Of a DNA stretch of 64,000 nt, positions 7,741 through 16,985 are shown in pieces; positions within the stretch are counted from its first letter, which is position 1; the number at the start of each line of letters is the position of its first letter. This stretch comes from Nesterenkonia xinjiangensis (GTDB taxonomy: Bacteria; Actinomycetota; Actinomycetes; Actinomycetales; Micrococcaceae). The notes under the pieces were generated by a model. It worked only from the letters and a program-made list of their open reading frames with translations, had not been told where the DNA came from and searched no databases. The stretch lies in assembly GCF_013410745.1 (NCBI RefSeq), contig NZ_JACCFY010000001.1, positions 1,798,001 to 1,862,000 of the forward strand, written 5' to 3'. Both the position numbers and the translations under genes were made by a program.

Positions 7741-9138
7741 GTGAGCACAGCTTCGGACGCCCCGGACCCCGCCGAACCTCGCCGGTCGGGCCTGCTCGCC
7801 TACCTGCGGCACGGCGTGCGCACCGCCCGTCGCGTCACCACGGCGCGTGTCCGCGCCGGTGGGGTGCGGGCTGGCCGTTCGGTGGTCCCGGCCCTGCAGA
7901 TGACGGTCGCCGGGGTCGGCGCCTTCGCGCTCGCCGAGACGCTCCTGGGTCATGACGGCCCGCTCTTCGCCGCCGTCGCCGCGCTGATCGCCCTCGGCTT
8001 CACCAAGGAGCCGCGGCTGCGCAAGGTCGTGGAGGTCGCGCTGGGCTGCACGCTGGGCATCTTCATCGGAGACCTGGTGCTGCATTTCTTCGGGGCGGGT
8101 CTGCTGACGGCGTCCTTCGTGCTCTTCGTCTCGATCATGCTGGCCCGGCTGCTGGACAACTCGTCCCTGCTGGCCATGCAGATGGGCCTGCAGGCGTTGC
8201 TGGTGGTGCTGATCCCGGCCCCTGAAGGGGGCCTGCTGGGCCCCTTCTCGCGCAGCGCGGATGCGGTCCTCGGAGGAACGGTGGCCATGCTGATCGCTCT
8301 GCTGACCCCGAAGGACCCGCGCCGGGAGCCGATCCGTGAGCTGCGCCGAGTGGTCGATGACCTCACGCGGGCGCTGCGTGAGACGGCGAAGGCGATCCGC
8401 ACCTCAGAGTCCCGGGAGGCGTGGCACGCGCTGATCCGCTGCCGGGGCATCCAGTCCCAGCTCGACGACGCCGTGGCGGCGGTCGCCTCGGCGGAGGAGC
8501 TGACCCGATACTCGCCGGCCTACCGGCGGCACCGGCACTACGTGCGGCGGATGGGCCGGCTGACCGAGAAGATGGACCTCGCGGTCCGCTCCATGCGGGT
8601 GATCACCCGGCGGGCCGTCTCCATGGTGGACAACGCCTCGCTCACCGATGAGGCCACGGAGAGTCTCTCCTCCCTGCTGGAGGAGTTCGCGGACGCCGTC
8701 CAGCTGCTCTCCCGGGCGGTGTCGGAGTCGGGACCGGCCTCGGCGCAGCGGATGGAGGTGGCCCAGCACGGGCTCTCGGCCGTGGCCACACGGCTGCATC
8801 CCACGCGCCTGGAGATCCACACCCTCGAGGGTGAGTCGGTGGTGCTGATGCTGCGCACCATGATCGTCGACGTCATGGAGGCGGCGGGTCTGACCCATGA
8901 GGAGGCCGAGGAGCTGCTGCCCGCGCTGGGCCACCGGGACACGCTGACCGGGCGCATCCGGATCGTGAAGGCCGAGCGTCGAGCTGGGCGGGCGGAGCGG
9001 AGGGCCGAACGGCAGGGGGAGTGGTCTCGCGAGCACTTCGAGGAGGACGACGACGGCGCCCCCGCACCTCAGCAGGAGGCTACGGAGACGACGCGGTCCG
9101 CAGAGGGTGAGGACACCGACACCAAGCCTCCTCGCTGA
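7741..9138 (+). CDS. FUSC-family aromatic-acid-exporter-like membrane protein
   Basis: 465 residues. Paired hydrophobic helices occupy roughly residues 55-190 (MTVAGVGAFALAETLLG, FAAVAALIALGFTKEP, GLLTASFVLFVSIMLARLL), followed by a long, charged, mostly helical cytoplasmic region. This half-size FUSC layout is common in actinobacteria. It is presumed to be an efflux component for small organic acids or a membrane-stress protein; the substrate cannot be read from sequence. GTG 7741 has both TAGACT six bases upstream (7729-7734) and an overlapping GGAGG. The C-terminus is a disordered acidic tail. Confidence 0.8.
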   Translation: MSTASDAPDPAEPRRSGLLAYLRHGVRTARRVTTARVRAGGVRAGRSVVPALQMTVAGVGAFALAETLLGHDGPLFAAVAALIALGFTKEPRLRKVVEVALGCTLGIFIGDLVLHFFGAGLLTASFVLFVSIMLARLLDNSSLLAMQMGLQALLVVLIPAPEGGLLGPFSRSADAVLGGTVAMLIALLTPKDPRREPIRELRRVVDDLTRALRETAKAIRTSESREAWHALIRCRGIQSQLDDAVAAVASAEELTRYSPAYRRHRHYVRRMGRLTEKMDLAVRSMRVITRRAVSMVDNASLTDEATESLSSLLEEFADAVQLLSRAVSESGPASAQRMEVAQHGLSAVATRLHPTRLEIHTLEGESVVLMLRTMIVDVMEAAGLTHEEAEELLPALGHRDTLTGRIRIVKAERRAGRAERRAERQGEWSREHFEEDDDGAPAPQQEATETTRSAEGEDTDTKPPR

Positions 9139-9175
9139 GCAGTGCCGGCCTGCGCCGGCCTGCGTCGGCGTGCTC
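9137..9175. terminator. Stem-loop between convergent FUSC gene and argA
   Basis: GAGCA (9137-9141) pairs with TGCTC (9171-9175), and GCCG (9144-9147) pairs with CGGC (9166-9169) around a GC-rich loop. There is no T-tract. It could end transcription from both sides. Confidence 0.35.
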
Positions 9176-9192
9176 TGCGCGGCCCGAGCCGC

Positions 9193-9708
9193 TCAGAGCT
9201 GGAGGATCATCCGGGAGTTGCCCAGGGTGTTGGGTTTCACCCGCGCGAGGTCGAGGAACTCGGCCACGCCTTCGTCCTGGGAGCGCAGCAGCTCGGAGTA
9301 GACCTCCGGGTCCACGGCGTCCTGGTTCTCCATGACGGAGAAGCCGTGCCGGACGAAGAACTCTTCCTCGAAGGTCAGGCAGAACACGCGGCTGACGCCG
9401 AGCTGGCGGGCGTCGTCGAGCAGCCGGTGCAGCAGCGCCGAGCCGACGCCGTGGCCGCGCCACTCGTCCCGGGTGGCCAGGGTGCGCACCTCGGCAAGGT
9501 CTTCCCACATCACGTGCAGGGCACCGAAGCCGATGAGGTCGCCGTCGTCGGACTCGGCGATCTGGAACTCCTGGAGGGACTCGAAGTAGGACACCCTCTC
9601 CTTCGGGACCAGGACGCGTCGTTCCACCAGCGGATGGGTGAGTTCGATGATGCGCTTCACGTCCGCGGTGCGGGCGGGGCGGATGCAGAACGAGTCGCTG
9701 GAGCTCAT
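9193..9708 (-). CDS. argA: Amino-acid N-acetyltransferase (N-acetylglutamate synthase, short GNAT type)
   Basis: 171 residues, a stand-alone GNAT domain like the mycobacterial ArgA. It would make N-acetylglutamate, the first step of arginine synthesis. Visible motifs are IRPARTADVKRIIELTHPL, LIGFGALHVMWEDLAEVRTLA, the acetyl-CoA loop RGHGVGSALL, EEFFVRHGF, and the family tail GVAEFLDLARVKPNTLGNSRM. ATG 9708 follows TAGACT (9720-9715) by six bases, so the message is probably leaderless. It diverges from pstS. Confidence 0.88.
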   Translation of the reverse strand: MSSSDSFCIRPARTADVKRIIELTHPLVERRVLVPKERVSYFESLQEFQIAESDDGDLIGFGALHVMWEDLAEVRTLATRDEWRGHGVGSALLHRLLDDARQLGVSRVFCLTFEEEFFVRHGFSVMENQDAVDPEVYSELLRSQDEGVAEFLDLARVKPNTLGNSRMILQL

Positions 9709-9771
9709 CGGTCCAGTCTAAGTCCGGCCGGCCCCGGAACCTCCCTCGATGCCGGTGCTCGCCGCGGGCGG

Positions 9772-9793
9772 GTTCACCGAGCGTTCATCGAAT
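9772..9793 (+). promoter_or_regulatory. PHO box (PhoP operator) upstream of pstS
   Basis: Two 11-base direct repeats, GTTCACCGAGC (9772-9782) and GTTCATCGAAT (9783-9793), match the actinobacterial PHO-box pattern, with weaker TCGTCACC/TCGTCATC echoes downstream. The rest of the 306-base gap between argA and pstS holds a possible -10 (TAGCCT near 9842) and otherwise no gene. Phosphate-starvation activation of pstSCAB is inferred. Confidence 0.65.
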
Positions 9794-10014
9794 CCGCGCG
9801 TCCTCGTCACCTGCTGCGGCGGTTCTCGTCATCTGGGCTCCCTAGCCTGACACTCGGTCCGCGGCTGCACTGTGCCGTTCACCTGTGCCGGTGCGACGTC
9901 GTGGACCTGAGCTGACACCCCTGACACCTTCCGGGCCTCCCTGGCACCGCGAGGGGTCCGGTGCTGGAGCGGAGAGACGCTCCACGCCGGAGTCGACATC
10001 TGAGAGAGGACACT

Positions 10015-11145
10015 GTGAAGCTTCATCGTTTCGGTCGCGCGGCGGCCATCCTGTCCGTGGCTTCGCTGGCGCTGGTCGCCTGTGGTGAGTCGAACAACCC
10101 CGGCGGGGACGACGCAGACGCCGGCACTGGTGGTGAGAACGGCGCTGAGACCTCGGAGGTCCAGGGCACGCTCTCCGGCGGAGGCTCGTCCGCCCAGGAG
10201 GCGGCGATGACCGCCTGGGCCAACGGCTTCACCTCTGTGGCCCCGGACGCTCAGGTCAACTACGCCTCGGTGGGGTCCGGCTCCGGAAGGGAAGGCTTCC
10301 TCGGCGGGGAGTATGACTTCGCCGGATCCGATGCCGCGATGGACGAGGGCGAATGGGAGCAGTCTCAGGAGATCTGCGGCCCCGACGGTGCCTTCCACAT
10401 CCCCTCCTACATCTCGCCGATCGCCGCCGCGTACAACGTGGAGGGCATCGACGGGTCCCTCAACCTCGATGCCGAGACTCTCGCGGGCATCTTCGCCGGG
10501 GAGATCACGAGCTGGGACGACGAGGCCGTCGCGGAGCACAACCCGGACCTGGATCTGCCGGACACGCCGATCACCGTGGTGCACCGCGCCGACGACTCCG
10601 GCACCACGGAGAACTTCACCGAGTACCTCGAGGCCGCAGCGCCGGAGGTCTGGGAGTGGGAGGCCGACGGTTCCTGGCCTGCAGACGTCTCCTCCGAGTC
10701 TGCCCAGCAGACGTCCGGCGTGGTGGACCTGACCACCCAGACCGACGGAGCGATCACCTACGCCGACGCCTCGCAGATCGGGGATCTGGATTCCGTGGCC
10801 GTCGAGGTGGGGGAGGAGTACGTCGAGTACTCGCCCGAGGCCGCCGCGCAGGCCGTGGCGTCGTCCACCCCGGTGGAGGGCCAGGCCCCGAACAACATGT
10901 CCTACGAGTTGGACCGCGACACCGAGGAGTCGGGTGCATACCCGATCGTCCTGGTGGCCTACAACATCTTCTGCAACGAGTATCAGGACCAGGAGACCGT
11001 CGATCTGGTGCAGGCCTTCGGCGAGTACGTCGTCTCGGAGGACGGTCAGAGCACCGCGGAGTCGGCGGCCGGCAACGCCCCGATGTCTGAGGAGCTGCGC
11101 GACGAGGCCCTCGAGGCGATCGACCAGATCCGCGTCGCCGAGTGA
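10015..11145 (+). CDS. pstS: Phosphate ABC transporter, substrate-binding lipoprotein PstS
   Basis: 376 residues. Lipoprotein signal with lipobox LVAC (Cys23), then an acidic Gly-rich linker and the phosphate-binding fold: SGGGSSAQEAAMTAWANGF, ASVGSGSGREGFLGGEYDFAGSD, VVHRADDSGTTENFTEYL. It captures phosphate at the outer face of the membrane. GTG 10015 is chosen (GAGAGG site upstream, signal peptide begins there); the frame runs open to 9961, but that part has no signal-peptide character. First gene of pstSCAB, behind a PHO box. Confidence 0.95.
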   Translation: MKLHRFGRAAAILSVASLALVACGESNNPGGDDADAGTGGENGAETSEVQGTLSGGGSSAQEAAMTAWANGFTSVAPDAQVNYASVGSGSGREGFLGGEYDFAGSDAAMDEGEWEQSQEICGPDGAFHIPSYISPIAAAYNVEGIDGSLNLDAETLAGIFAGEITSWDDEAVAEHNPDLDLPDTPITVVHRADDSGTTENFTEYLEAAAPEVWEWEADGSWPADVSSESAQQTSGVVDLTTQTDGAITYADASQIGDLDSVAVEVGEEYVEYSPEAAAQAVASSTPVEGQAPNNMSYELDRDTEESGAYPIVLVAYNIFCNEYQDQETVDLVQAFGEYVVSEDGQSTAESAAGNAPMSEELRDEALEAIDQIRVAE

Positions 11146-11184
11146 CATCGCCGGAACGTTCCCGACACCCTGATGGGAGATCCT

Positions 11185-12210
11185 GTGGCCGGCTCTGATG
11201 AGTCACGCACCTCCACCTCGCCGCCGAGCACGACGACGCCCGGCGGCGCTGTGGCAGCGGCCCCGCGCGGGGAGAACGCCCACAACTCGCTGACCACCTC
11301 TGACTCCGGCGGGGTCTTCGGCGATCGGCTGTTCTCCGGGCTGGCGCTGACCGCCGGGATCGCGATCCTGGTGGTGCTGGCCTTCGTGGCGCTGTTCCTG
11401 ACGGTCAACTCCACGGGGGCGGTCTATCAGGAGGAGCAGGGGTTCATCGTCCGGGCGTTCGTCGAGTACGCCTACCCGCTGGTGATCGGCACCGTGGTGG
11501 CCTCGGCGATCGCGCTGGTCCTGGCCACCCCGGTGGCGGTCGGCGTCGCGCTCTACATCTCGCACTTCGCCCCGCCGCGGCTGTCCAAGTCGATCGGCTA
11601 TGTGATCGATCTGCTGGCGGCGATCCCCTCGGTGGTCTACGGGGCATGGGGCATGAGCTTCCTCGGTCCGGCGCTGGTGCCGATCTACAGGTGGCTGCAT
11701 GAGCACCTGGGCTTCATCCCGCTCTTCGGGGAGGCGCCGTCGCAGACCGGTCGCACGATCTTCACCGCCGGTGTGGTGCTGGGGGTGATGATCCTCCCGA
11801 TCATCACCTCGGTCTCCCGGGAGATCTTCGTGCAGACTCCGAAGCTGCACGAGGAGGCCGCCCTGGCCCTGGGCGCGACGCGCTGGGAGATGATCAGGAT
11901 GTCGGTGTTCCCCTTCGCCCGGGCGGGCATCATCTCCGGAGTCATGCTGGGGCTGGGACGAGCCTTGGGCGAGACCATGGCCGTGGCCCTGGTGCTCTCG
12001 GCCGGGCCGTTGTCGGCCTCGCTGATCTCAGCGGGCAACAGCACCATCCCCGCGGAGATCGCCCTGGGCTTCCCCGAGGCGCCTCCGGGTTCGGAGCGAC
12101 AGGCGCAGCTGATCGCGATCGGGCTGGTGCTGTTCGTGATCACCCTGATCGTGAACATGGTCGCCCGGTGGATCGTCAGCCGGCACAAGGAATTCTCAGG
12201 AGCCAACTGA
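11185..12210 (+). CDS. pstC: Phosphate ABC transporter permease PstC
   Basis: 341 residues, six membrane helices after a ~50-residue polar N-terminus. Typical segments: ATPVAVGVALYISHFAPPR, DLLAAIPSVVYGAWG, the EAA-type loop EEAALALGATRWEMIRMSVFPFARAGI, and GLGRALGETMAVALV. GTG 11185 is preferred over ATG 11173 because GGGAG lies six bases before it. The stop overlaps the pstA start in TGATG. With PstA it forms the channel. Confidence 0.94.
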   Translation: MAGSDESRTSTSPPSTTTPGGAVAAAPRGENAHNSLTTSDSGGVFGDRLFSGLALTAGIAILVVLAFVALFLTVNSTGAVYQEEQGFIVRAFVEYAYPLVIGTVVASAIALVLATPVAVGVALYISHFAPPRLSKSIGYVIDLLAAIPSVVYGAWGMSFLGPALVPIYRWLHEHLGFIPLFGEAPSQTGRTIFTAGVVLGVMILPIITSVSREIFVQTPKLHEEAALALGATRWEMIRMSVFPFARAGIISGVMLGLGRALGETMAVALVLSAGPLSASLISAGNSTIPAEIALGFPEAPPGSERQAQLIAIGLVLFVITLIVNMVARWIVSRHKEFSGAN

Positions 12211-13454
12211 TGGCCGAGACCAGAAACCCCACTCAACAGAAGGCGCGCCCGGAGGACGCCTCGACGCCGACGCCGGCGACCGCGGAGACCCCTGGCGCCC
12301 CGATGCTGCCCGAGGGGCCAGCCGGGATCGCGGGACGTCGCAGCCGGCTGACCCAGAACACGCTGCCCCGATGGGTGCCGCTCGCGGTGCTGGGCGGCTC
12401 CGCGGTCGCCGGGGCCGCGGTCACCGCGCTGACGGGATTCTCGCTGGCCGTGTGGCTCATCGTCACCGCGGTGCTTTATGTAGTGGTCAGCTACGTGGTC
12501 ACCCGGGCCCGCGTGAATCGCCGCAAGGCCACAGACGGGCTGTGGACCAACCTGGTCCACCTGGCCTTCCTCATCGCGCTGCTGCCGTTGGTCTCGGTGC
12601 TCTGGTCGGTGACCTCGGTGGGCCTGCCCGGGCTGATCGAGCCCGGTTTCTTCGCCTCGGACATGCGGGGCATCGACGGGACCATCGACCAGGCGTCCCA
12701 GGAGCAGGGAGCCGCCGTGCTGGGCGGCATCAGCCATGCGATCGTCGGCTCGCTGCTGATCACGGTGGCCGCCACGGTGATCTCGGTGCCCATCGGTCTG
12801 CTGACCTCCATCTATCTGGTGGAGTATTCCCGAGGGGGCCCGTTGGCGCGGGCCATCACGTTCTTCGTGGACGTCATGACGGGCATCCCCTCCATCGTGG
12901 CGGGACTGTTCGCGGGTGCCGCGATGGCGTGGTTTCTCTCTACGGCCGGCGCGCTCACGGGTGCTTTCGGCGGGATGCGCTCCACGATGGGCATCACGGC
13001 GGCCATCGCGCTGTCGGTGCTGATGATCCCGGTGGTGGTGCGCACCACCGAGGAGATGCTGCGCGTGGTGCCCAATGAGCTGCGGGAGGCCTCCTACGCA
13101 CTGGGCGTGCGCAAGTGGCGGACCATCCTCAAGGTGGTCATCCCGACGGCGATTTCCGGGATCGCCTCGGGCGTCACGCTGGCCATCGCCCGGGTGATCG
13201 GCGAGACTGCGCCGATCCTGGTGACCGCAGGCTTCGTGGTCAACGTGAACTGGAACCTGTTCTCGGGGTGGATGACGGCGCTGCCGGTCTATATCTATCG
13301 CCAGTTCCAGAACCCCACCTCGCCGAACTTCTCCGATCCGTCCCATCAGCGGGCCTGGGCGGCCGCGCTGGTGCTGATCATCATCGTGATGCTGCTGAAC
13401 CTCATCGCGCGCCTCATCGCCAAGATCTTCGCCCCGAAGACGTCCGGCCGCTGA
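12210..13454 (+). CDS. pstA: Phosphate ABC transporter permease PstA
   Basis: 414 residues, longer than typical because of an N-terminal extension with two extra hydrophobic segments (around residues 50-105). The core shows VPIGLLTSIYLVEYSRGG, VMTGIPSIVAGLF, the loop REASYALGVRKWRTILKVVIPTAISGI, and ARVIGETAPILVTAG. ATG 12210 shares one base with the pstC stop and has AGGAG upstream; the longer frame from 12168 runs inside pstC and is rejected. Confidence 0.94.
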   Translation: MAETRNPTQQKARPEDASTPTPATAETPGAPMLPEGPAGIAGRRSRLTQNTLPRWVPLAVLGGSAVAGAAVTALTGFSLAVWLIVTAVLYVVVSYVVTRARVNRRKATDGLWTNLVHLAFLIALLPLVSVLWSVTSVGLPGLIEPGFFASDMRGIDGTIDQASQEQGAAVLGGISHAIVGSLLITVAATVISVPIGLLTSIYLVEYSRGGPLARAITFFVDVMTGIPSIVAGLFAGAAMAWFLSTAGALTGAFGGMRSTMGITAAIALSVLMIPVVVRTTEEMLRVVPNELREASYALGVRKWRTILKVVIPTAISGIASGVTLAIARVIGETAPILVTAGFVVNVNWNLFSGWMTALPVYIYRQFQNPTSPNFSDPSHQRAWAAALVLIIIVMLLNLIARLIAKIFAPKTSGR

Positions 13455-13477
13455 CCCGCCGCCCTCGCGGAGGCGGG
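13455..13477 (+). other. Intercistronic stem-loop between pstA and pstB
   Basis: CCCGCC (13455-13460) pairs with GGCGGG (13472-13477) around an 11-base loop, directly after the pstA stop and within the 87-base pstA-pstB spacer. It may tune relative expression or protect the upstream mRNA. This is sequence-only evidence. Confidence 0.35.
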
Positions 13478-13541
13478 GGCAGAACAGACCTTCATCAGGC
13501 CGGGCGGAGCTCCGGCGTCGCAGAGAGTGAGAGAGCCAGAC

Positions 13542-14321
13542 ATGTCCAAGAGCATCGAAGCGCGGGACCTCAACGTCTACTACGGGGACTTCCTCGCTGT
13601 GGAGGGCGTGAGCATCAGCATCGCGTCTCGGTCGGTGACCGCGTTCATCGGCCCCTCGGGCTGTGGGAAGACCACGTTCCTCCGAAGCCTCAACCGCATG
13701 CATGAAGTGCTGCCGGGTGCGAGGGTCAAGGGCAAGCTGCTGCTCGACGGCGACGACATCTACGGTCCCGGAGTGGACCCGGTGACGGTGCGGACCATGG
13801 TGGGGATGGTCTTCCAGCGGCCCAACCCGTTCCCCACCATGAGTATCCGTGACAACGTGCTGGCCGGCTACAAGCTCAACGGAGCACGGATGAGCCGTTC
13901 GGAGGCCGACGACGTCGTCGAGCGTTCTCTGCGCGGAGCGAACCTGTTCAACGAGGTCAAGGACCGTCTGGACAAGCCCGGATCCGGGCTCTCAGGGGGG
14001 CAGCAGCAGCGGCTGTGCATCGCCAGGACGATCGCGGTGAAGCCGGATGTGATCCTCATGGACGAGCCCTGCTCGGCGCTGGACCCGATCTCCACCTTGG
14101 CGGTGGAGGATCTGATCTCGGAGCTGAAGGCCGAGTACACGGTCGTGATCGTCACGCACAACATGCAGCAGGCGGCCCGTGTCTCGGAGCGGACGGCGTT
14201 CTTCAACATCGCGGGCACGGGCAAGCCCGGGAAGCTCATCGAGTACGACGACACCTCCACGATCTTCAACAACCCGAAGGAGAAGTCCACCGAGGACTAC
14301 GTCTCGGGCCGTTTCGGCTGA
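13542..14321 (+). CDS. pstB: Phosphate ABC transporter ATP-binding protein PstB
   Basis: 259 residues, a full ABC ATPase: Walker [10 protein letters not shown]-loop [12 protein letters not shown], signature LSGGQQQRL, Walker [14 protein letters not shown], and switch His in [11 protein letters not shown]. The PNPFPxMS segment is typical of PstB. ATG 13542 ([10 protein letters not shown]) is preferred over GTG 13527. It energises PstCA. No phoU follows; the convergent neighbour is a Pit transporter. Confidence 0.95.
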   Translation: MSKSIEARDLNVYYGDFLAVEGVSISIASRSVTAFIGPSGCGKTTFLRSLNRMHEVLPGARVKGKLLLDGDDIYGPGVDPVTVRTMVGMVFQRPNPFPTMSIRDNVLAGYKLNGARMSRSEADDVVERSLRGANLFNEVKDRLDKPGSGLSGGQQQRLCIARTIAVKPDVILMDEPCSALDPISTLAVEDLISELKAEYTVVIVTHNMQQAARVSERTAFFNIAGTGKPGKLIEYDDTSTIFNNPKEKSTEDYVSGRFG

Positions 14322-14367
14322 CCGAGAGCCGGCCGGACCCCGGGCTCGCGGGCCGCGTGCCCGAAGC

Positions 14368-15387
14368 TCAGAACTCCAGCAGCGGGGAGATCGCCAGCAC
14401 CAGCACCGCTGAGGCCCCGCCCACCACGAGCGGGGTCACCGCCCAGTAGGCGAAGAGCCGCACCGCCTGCGGCCAGTTGACCGTGGCGAAGCGCTGGTTG
14501 GATCCGGCGCCGATCACTGAGGAGGCCGCCGTCAGCGACGTCGACAGCGGCAGCGCCATGGCCAGCGAGCCTGCGAACAGCAGGGCCGAGGTCGTCGTGG
14601 TGGACACCATGCCGCGCATGGGGTCCATGGTGACCAGACGATGGCCCAGCATGTGGCCGATTCGCCAGCCGCCGGTCAGGCAGCCGAGCCCGATGAGCAG
14701 TGCGAAGACCACATACGCGGCCGGCATCCAGGAGGCGGCGTCGGAGACCCCGGCGGCCGGCAGCGAGAGCAGCAGGACGAAGGAGAACCGCTGCCCCTGC
14801 TGCAGGCCGGTGCCTAGGCTGGTCAGGCCTGCGCACACCGCCTGGACGGTGCGGCTGGTCTCATTGACCGTGTCCGGGTCGGCCCCGCGGGCGACCCTCA
14901 CCGCGAGGAACACCAGCAGGTAGGCCAGGCCGAAGGCCACCAGCGGGGAGAGCAGCAGCGTGGCGAGCGGGGCGGCCCACGGAAGGTGCAGTACGGCGGT
15001 GGAGTCGGTCCCGTCGAGCATCATCGAGGCCAGCGCCCCGCCGATCAGCGCGGCCAGCAGGGCGTGCGTGGTCGACGTCGGCATGCCGCGGAAGTAGGTG
15101 TAGAGGTTCCATCCCAGCAGGGAGACCAGCGCGGACAGCACCACTCCGAGGATCATCTGGGGGTCCATCTGCGGGAACTCGAACCAGGAGAACAGATGCA
15201 CCCCCAGCGGGATGGTCATCAGCACCCCGAGCGCGTTCGCCCCGGCGGCCAGGCGGGTCGCGATGCGCGGGGTCAGCGCCCGGGTGCGCGTGGGGATGGC
15301 GATGGAGTTGGGGACGTCGTGCATGCCGGCGACGAAGAGGTTCGGCAGCAGGACGAGGGCGATGAGGGTGAGCAGCAGGATCTCCAC
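14368..15387 (-). CDS. pit: Low-affinity inorganic phosphate transporter, PiT family
   Basis: 339 residues, about ten membrane helices. The N-terminal NLFVAGMHDVPNSIA and the mid-protein GMPTSTTHALLAALIGGAL are the PiT signatures, here with a His-Asp-Val-Pro-Asn version of the usual GxNDxxN element. It should import phosphate, probably as metal-phosphate. GTG 15387 begins ten bases after the DUF47 stop, so the two form an operon. It converges on pstSCAB, so high- and low-affinity uptake genes lie side by side. Confidence 0.88.
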   Translation of the reverse strand: MEILLLTLIALVLLPNLFVAGMHDVPNSIAIPTRTRALTPRIATRLAAGANALGVLMTIPLGVHLFSWFEFPQMDPQMILGVVLSALVSLLGWNLYTYFRGMPTSTTHALLAALIGGALASMMLDGTDSTAVLHLPWAAPLATLLLSPLVAFGLAYLLVFLAVRVARGADPDTVNETSRTVQAVCAGLTSLGTGLQQGQRFSFVLLLSLPAAGVSDAASWMPAAYVVFALLIGLGCLTGGWRIGHMLGHRLVTMDPMRGMVSTTTTSALLFAGSLAMALPLSTSLTAASSVIGAGSNQRFATVNWPQAVRLFAYWAVTPLVVGGASAVLVLAISPLLEF

Positions 15388-15397
15388 GTGGACGGCC

Positions 15398-16015
15398 TCA
15401 GGACTCCCGCACGATGATCGATCCGGCCGTGGTGCTGACCTTCCGCAGCGATTCGACGGCCTGCAGCATCGCGGTGGCGATCTGTGCCTGCTGGAGGGCG
15501 ATGTTCGGCTGGAAGGCGCTGTCGCTGGAGGTCAGCCATTCCCTGTGGGTCCGGTTGGCCTGCTTGGTCAGCCGCTGGATCTGGATCCAGTACTCCTCGA
15601 GGTGGTCGAAGTCGTCGAGCCGGGCGAGGGCGTCCACAGTCAGGTCCACCTGACGGCCGAGGGTCTCCAGCTGGTCGGAGCTCTGCCGCGGGAGGGTGAG
15701 GCTCTCCCGGGCGATGATGAGGTCTCCTGCGGCGACGACGTGCTCCAGGGTGCGGTTGAGCAGCCGGGAGAGCGCGTAGATGTCCTCGCGCGGAAGGGGA
15801 GTGAGGAAGACGCTGCGGATATGCGTCATCAGGTTGAAGTGGAGGTCCATGGCGGTGCCCTCCAGGCCGATCAGCTCATCACGCAGCGGCCGACGGTCCG
15901 CGGCGGGCATGCCCAGCAGCTGGGAGAGCAGGTTCACGCCGGTGCGCACCTCTCGCCCGATGTCGGTGAGCAGCTCCACCGCCTGCGAGTGGCGCTGGCC
16001 TCGTCGTGCGATCAT
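15398..16015 (-). CDS. DUF47/PhoU-like Pit accessory protein
   Basis: 205 residues, all-helical. DUF47 proteins are encoded next to Pit transporters and are thought to regulate them. Segments visible are AVELLTDIGREVRTGVNLL, LEGTAMDLHFNLMTHIRSVFLTPLPREDIYALSRLLNRTLEHVV and EEYWIQIQRLTKQANRTHREWL. I start at ATG 16015, with GGGGA eight bases upstream. The open frame upstream to 16462 crosses a low-complexity intergenic stretch and does not look coding. Confidence 0.85.
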   Translation of the reverse strand: MIARRGQRHSQAVELLTDIGREVRTGVNLLSQLLGMPAADRRPLRDELIGLEGTAMDLHFNLMTHIRSVFLTPLPREDIYALSRLLNRTLEHVVAAGDLIIARESLTLPRQSSDQLETLGRQVDLTVDALARLDDFDHLEEYWIQIQRLTKQANRTHREWLTSSDSAFQPNIALQQAQIATAMLQAVESLRKVSTTAGSIIVRES

Positions 16016-16403
16016 GCCGTGTTCCCCATCTGATCTCCCCTGCAGCGGTGTCCGTGGAGAGTGTATAGCGGGAAGATGAACCGATCGTCGCGGACGCCGG
16101 GTCGCGGACCGGTCCGGACACAGGAGAACCCGCCGTATGACGGAGCATGCGGCGGGTTCAGACCCGACGACGTCGCCCGCTCGGGGCGCGTCAGATATGA
16201 GGTTTGGAGTGCCGGGCTGGGAACGCCTCACGGCGCGTGGCCACTCGAAGTGGCTACAAGTTGGAGCCCGGGGGTTACCTGCAGCCCGGCACATTCCCAG
16301 TGTGCCCCTGGATGCTCCTGAGGTCAACCGGAACCTCAGGTGTCGGGTCCGTGAGGAGCTGCACCTCGGGTGAGCCGATCCTGGCGTGGCCGGCCCCGGC
16401 GGT
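16016..16403. other. 388-base intergenic stretch with two stem-loops
   Basis: No convincing gene. Two inverted repeats lie downstream of the minus-strand tetR: CCTGAGGT/ACCTCAGG (16317-16340, 8-base loop) and GAACCCGCCG/CGGCGGGTTC (16126-16135 with 16150-16159). Either could terminate tetR transcription before the DUF47-pit operon. The promoter of DUF47-pit must also lie here but is not obvious. Confidence 0.5.
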
Positions 16404-16970
16404 TCACGGCTCGAGCAGGTCGCGGGCGATCTCCCGAGCCTCGGAGAGCAGGTCAGGCCCATGGATGCCCTGGTGGGCGAAGGCTCCCTCGAGGAGCAGG
16501 AACATGTGGCGCGCCAGTCGGTCGGCGGAGGCGGTGGGGTCGTCCGCTGAGATCACCCGGCGCAGGAGGTCCTCGATCGCCTGCTTGTGGTGCCGGATGA
16601 TCGCGTAGCCGGGGTGGTCGACGGGCAGCTCGGCGGCGGCGTTGAGGAAGGCGCAGCCTCGGGTGGCGGTGAGGGTGTCCTCGGCGTAGACGTCGAACAG
16701 CGTCAGGGCCCGGGGAGGTTCGGCGGCCTCGATCCGGCGCTCCAGCCGTGCCCACCAGGTGTGATGCCGGGCCTCGAGATAGGTGGCCACCAGGGTGTCC
16801 TTGGAGCCGAAGTTGTTGTAGAGCGTCCGCTTCGTGACCCCCGACTCCTCCGCGATGGTGTCGACGCCGACGGAGTGGATCCCGCGGTCGTAGAACAGGG
16901 CGGCAGCGGTGGTGAGGATGAGGCGAGCGCCGGGGGTGAGCTGATCGATGTCGGGCGCGGCAGAGGTCAT
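16404..16970 (-). CDS. TetR/AcrR-family transcriptional regulator
   Basis: 188 residues from ATG 16970. The N-terminal helix-turn-helix is clear: RLILTTAAALFYDRGIHSVG, VDTIAEESGVTKRTLYNNFGSKDTLVATYL. The C-terminal ligand domain includes ALTLFDVYAEDTLTATRGCAFLNAAAELPVDHP, as in regulators of MFS and oxidoreductase genes. It is divergent from a small ORF, an MFS gene and a dimethylglycine-dehydrogenase-like gene, and two matching operators lie in the shared 93-base gap. The upstream extension to 17180 is not used. Confidence 0.88.
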   Translation of the reverse strand: MTSAAPDIDQLTPGARLILTTAAALFYDRGIHSVGVDTIAEESGVTKRTLYNNFGSKDTLVATYLEARHHTWWARLERRIEAAEPPRALTLFDVYAEDTLTATRGCAFLNAAAELPVDHPGYAIIRHHKQAIEDLLRRVISADDPTASADRLARHMFLLLEGAFAHQGIHGPDLLSEAREIARDLLEP

Positions 16971-16985
16971 GGCGAGGGTCCTTGA

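Noticed and set aside
5425-8085. 886-residue minus-strand frame across three genes
   Set aside because: Low-complexity Gln/His/Arg composition; it is the antisense shadow of the AbiEi-nuclease, ydcF-like and FUSC genes, and crosses a palindrome.
11685-13703. 672-residue minus-strand frame over pstC-pstA-pstB
   Set aside because: Antisense shadow; Asp/His/Arg-rich with no recognisable domain.
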